Assembly: GCA_937975735.1 (NCBI GenBank)
Contig: CALJUI010000277.1
Location: 1-6,934 of the forward strand
DNA: 6,934 nt
DNA from: an uncultured Rubrivivax sp.
GTDB taxonomy: Bacteria > Pseudomonadota > Gammaproteobacteria > Burkholderiales > Burkholderiaceae_C
Reading direction: 5' to 3'
The notes under the pieces were generated by a model. It was given only the letters and a program-made list of their open reading frames with translations, did not search any database and was not told the origin of the DNA. This document shows positions 6,917-6,934 of the stretch, piece after piece. A program made the position numbers and the translations under genes. Positions within the stretch are counted from its first letter, which is position 1; each line of letters begins with the position of its first letter.

Positions 6917-6934
6917 CGATCAAGGCAGAACACG

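Larger units (their letters stand above)
3036..6934. mobile_element. Left part of an integrative genomic island at mnmE
   Basis: The segment starts at the putative attL at the end of mnmE and carries a complete tyrosine integrase followed by two cargo genes on the opposite strand. GC content is clearly lower than in yidC and mnmE, and falls further in the cargo genes. No excisionase, conjugation, replication or phage structural gene is visible, so the type of island (integrative mobilisable element, satellite or plain island) cannot be told. The right end is not in the window. Confidence 0.65.

Noticed and set aside
1..6934. CRISPR arrays, tRNA or rRNA genes, insertion sequences
   Set aside because: No regularly spaced repeats, tRNA-like cloverleaf, rRNA sequence or transposase frame was seen on either strand.

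Overview
The window looks like part of the chromosome of a GC-rich proteobacterium. The left end carries the 3' part of yidC (membrane protein insertase) and a complete mnmE (tRNA-modifying GTPase). This is the usual order of the rpmH-rnpA-yidD-yidC-mnmE cluster of beta- and gammaproteobacteria. The very high GC of these two genes, and a lysine rather than arginine at the charged groove position of YidC, lean towards Betaproteobacteria. That taxonomic reading is inference.

Layout: yidC (5' end outside the window) occupies 2-1444. A 220-bp gap follows, containing a strong GC-rich hairpin, and then mnmE at 1665-3053. The last 18 bp of mnmE (3036-3053, encoding the conserved FCIGK end plus the stop) sit where Salmonella genomic island 1 (SGI1) and related islands integrate. 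A P4-like tyrosine integrase with all its catalytic residues (3238-4464) lies 184 bp further on. I therefore read 3036-3053 as the left attachment site of an integrated island and everything to its right as island DNA. The 3.9 kb on the right is visibly less GC-rich than yidC and mnmE. The integrase leader holds four copies of a 12-bp element (TGGGTCCAAGTA), two in each orientation. They form two adjacent perfect inverted repeats and probably serve as arm-type integrase sites and/or autoregulatory operators.

Convergent with the integrase are two minus-strand genes joined by an 8-bp ATGAATGA overlap. The upstream one (5435-6916) encodes an ABC/SMC-like ATPase of the OLD/RecF type with a DUF3696-like C-terminus. 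The downstream one (4522-5442) encodes a 306-residue protein with features of a divergent phospholipase-D-like domain. A coupled ATPase/effector pair next to an integrase on an island is a typical setting for anti-phage defence. I do not recognise the pair as a named system, so it is the main candidate for something undescribed here.

One important caution: the ATPase frame is closed by an in-frame TGA at 6920-6922. The remaining 493 residues contain the signature motif, Walker B region and H-loop but no Walker A P-loop. The gene is therefore broken, frameshifted, cut by a junction near the right edge, or starts at an unusual TTG. The right end of the island and the promoter of this operon are outside the window.
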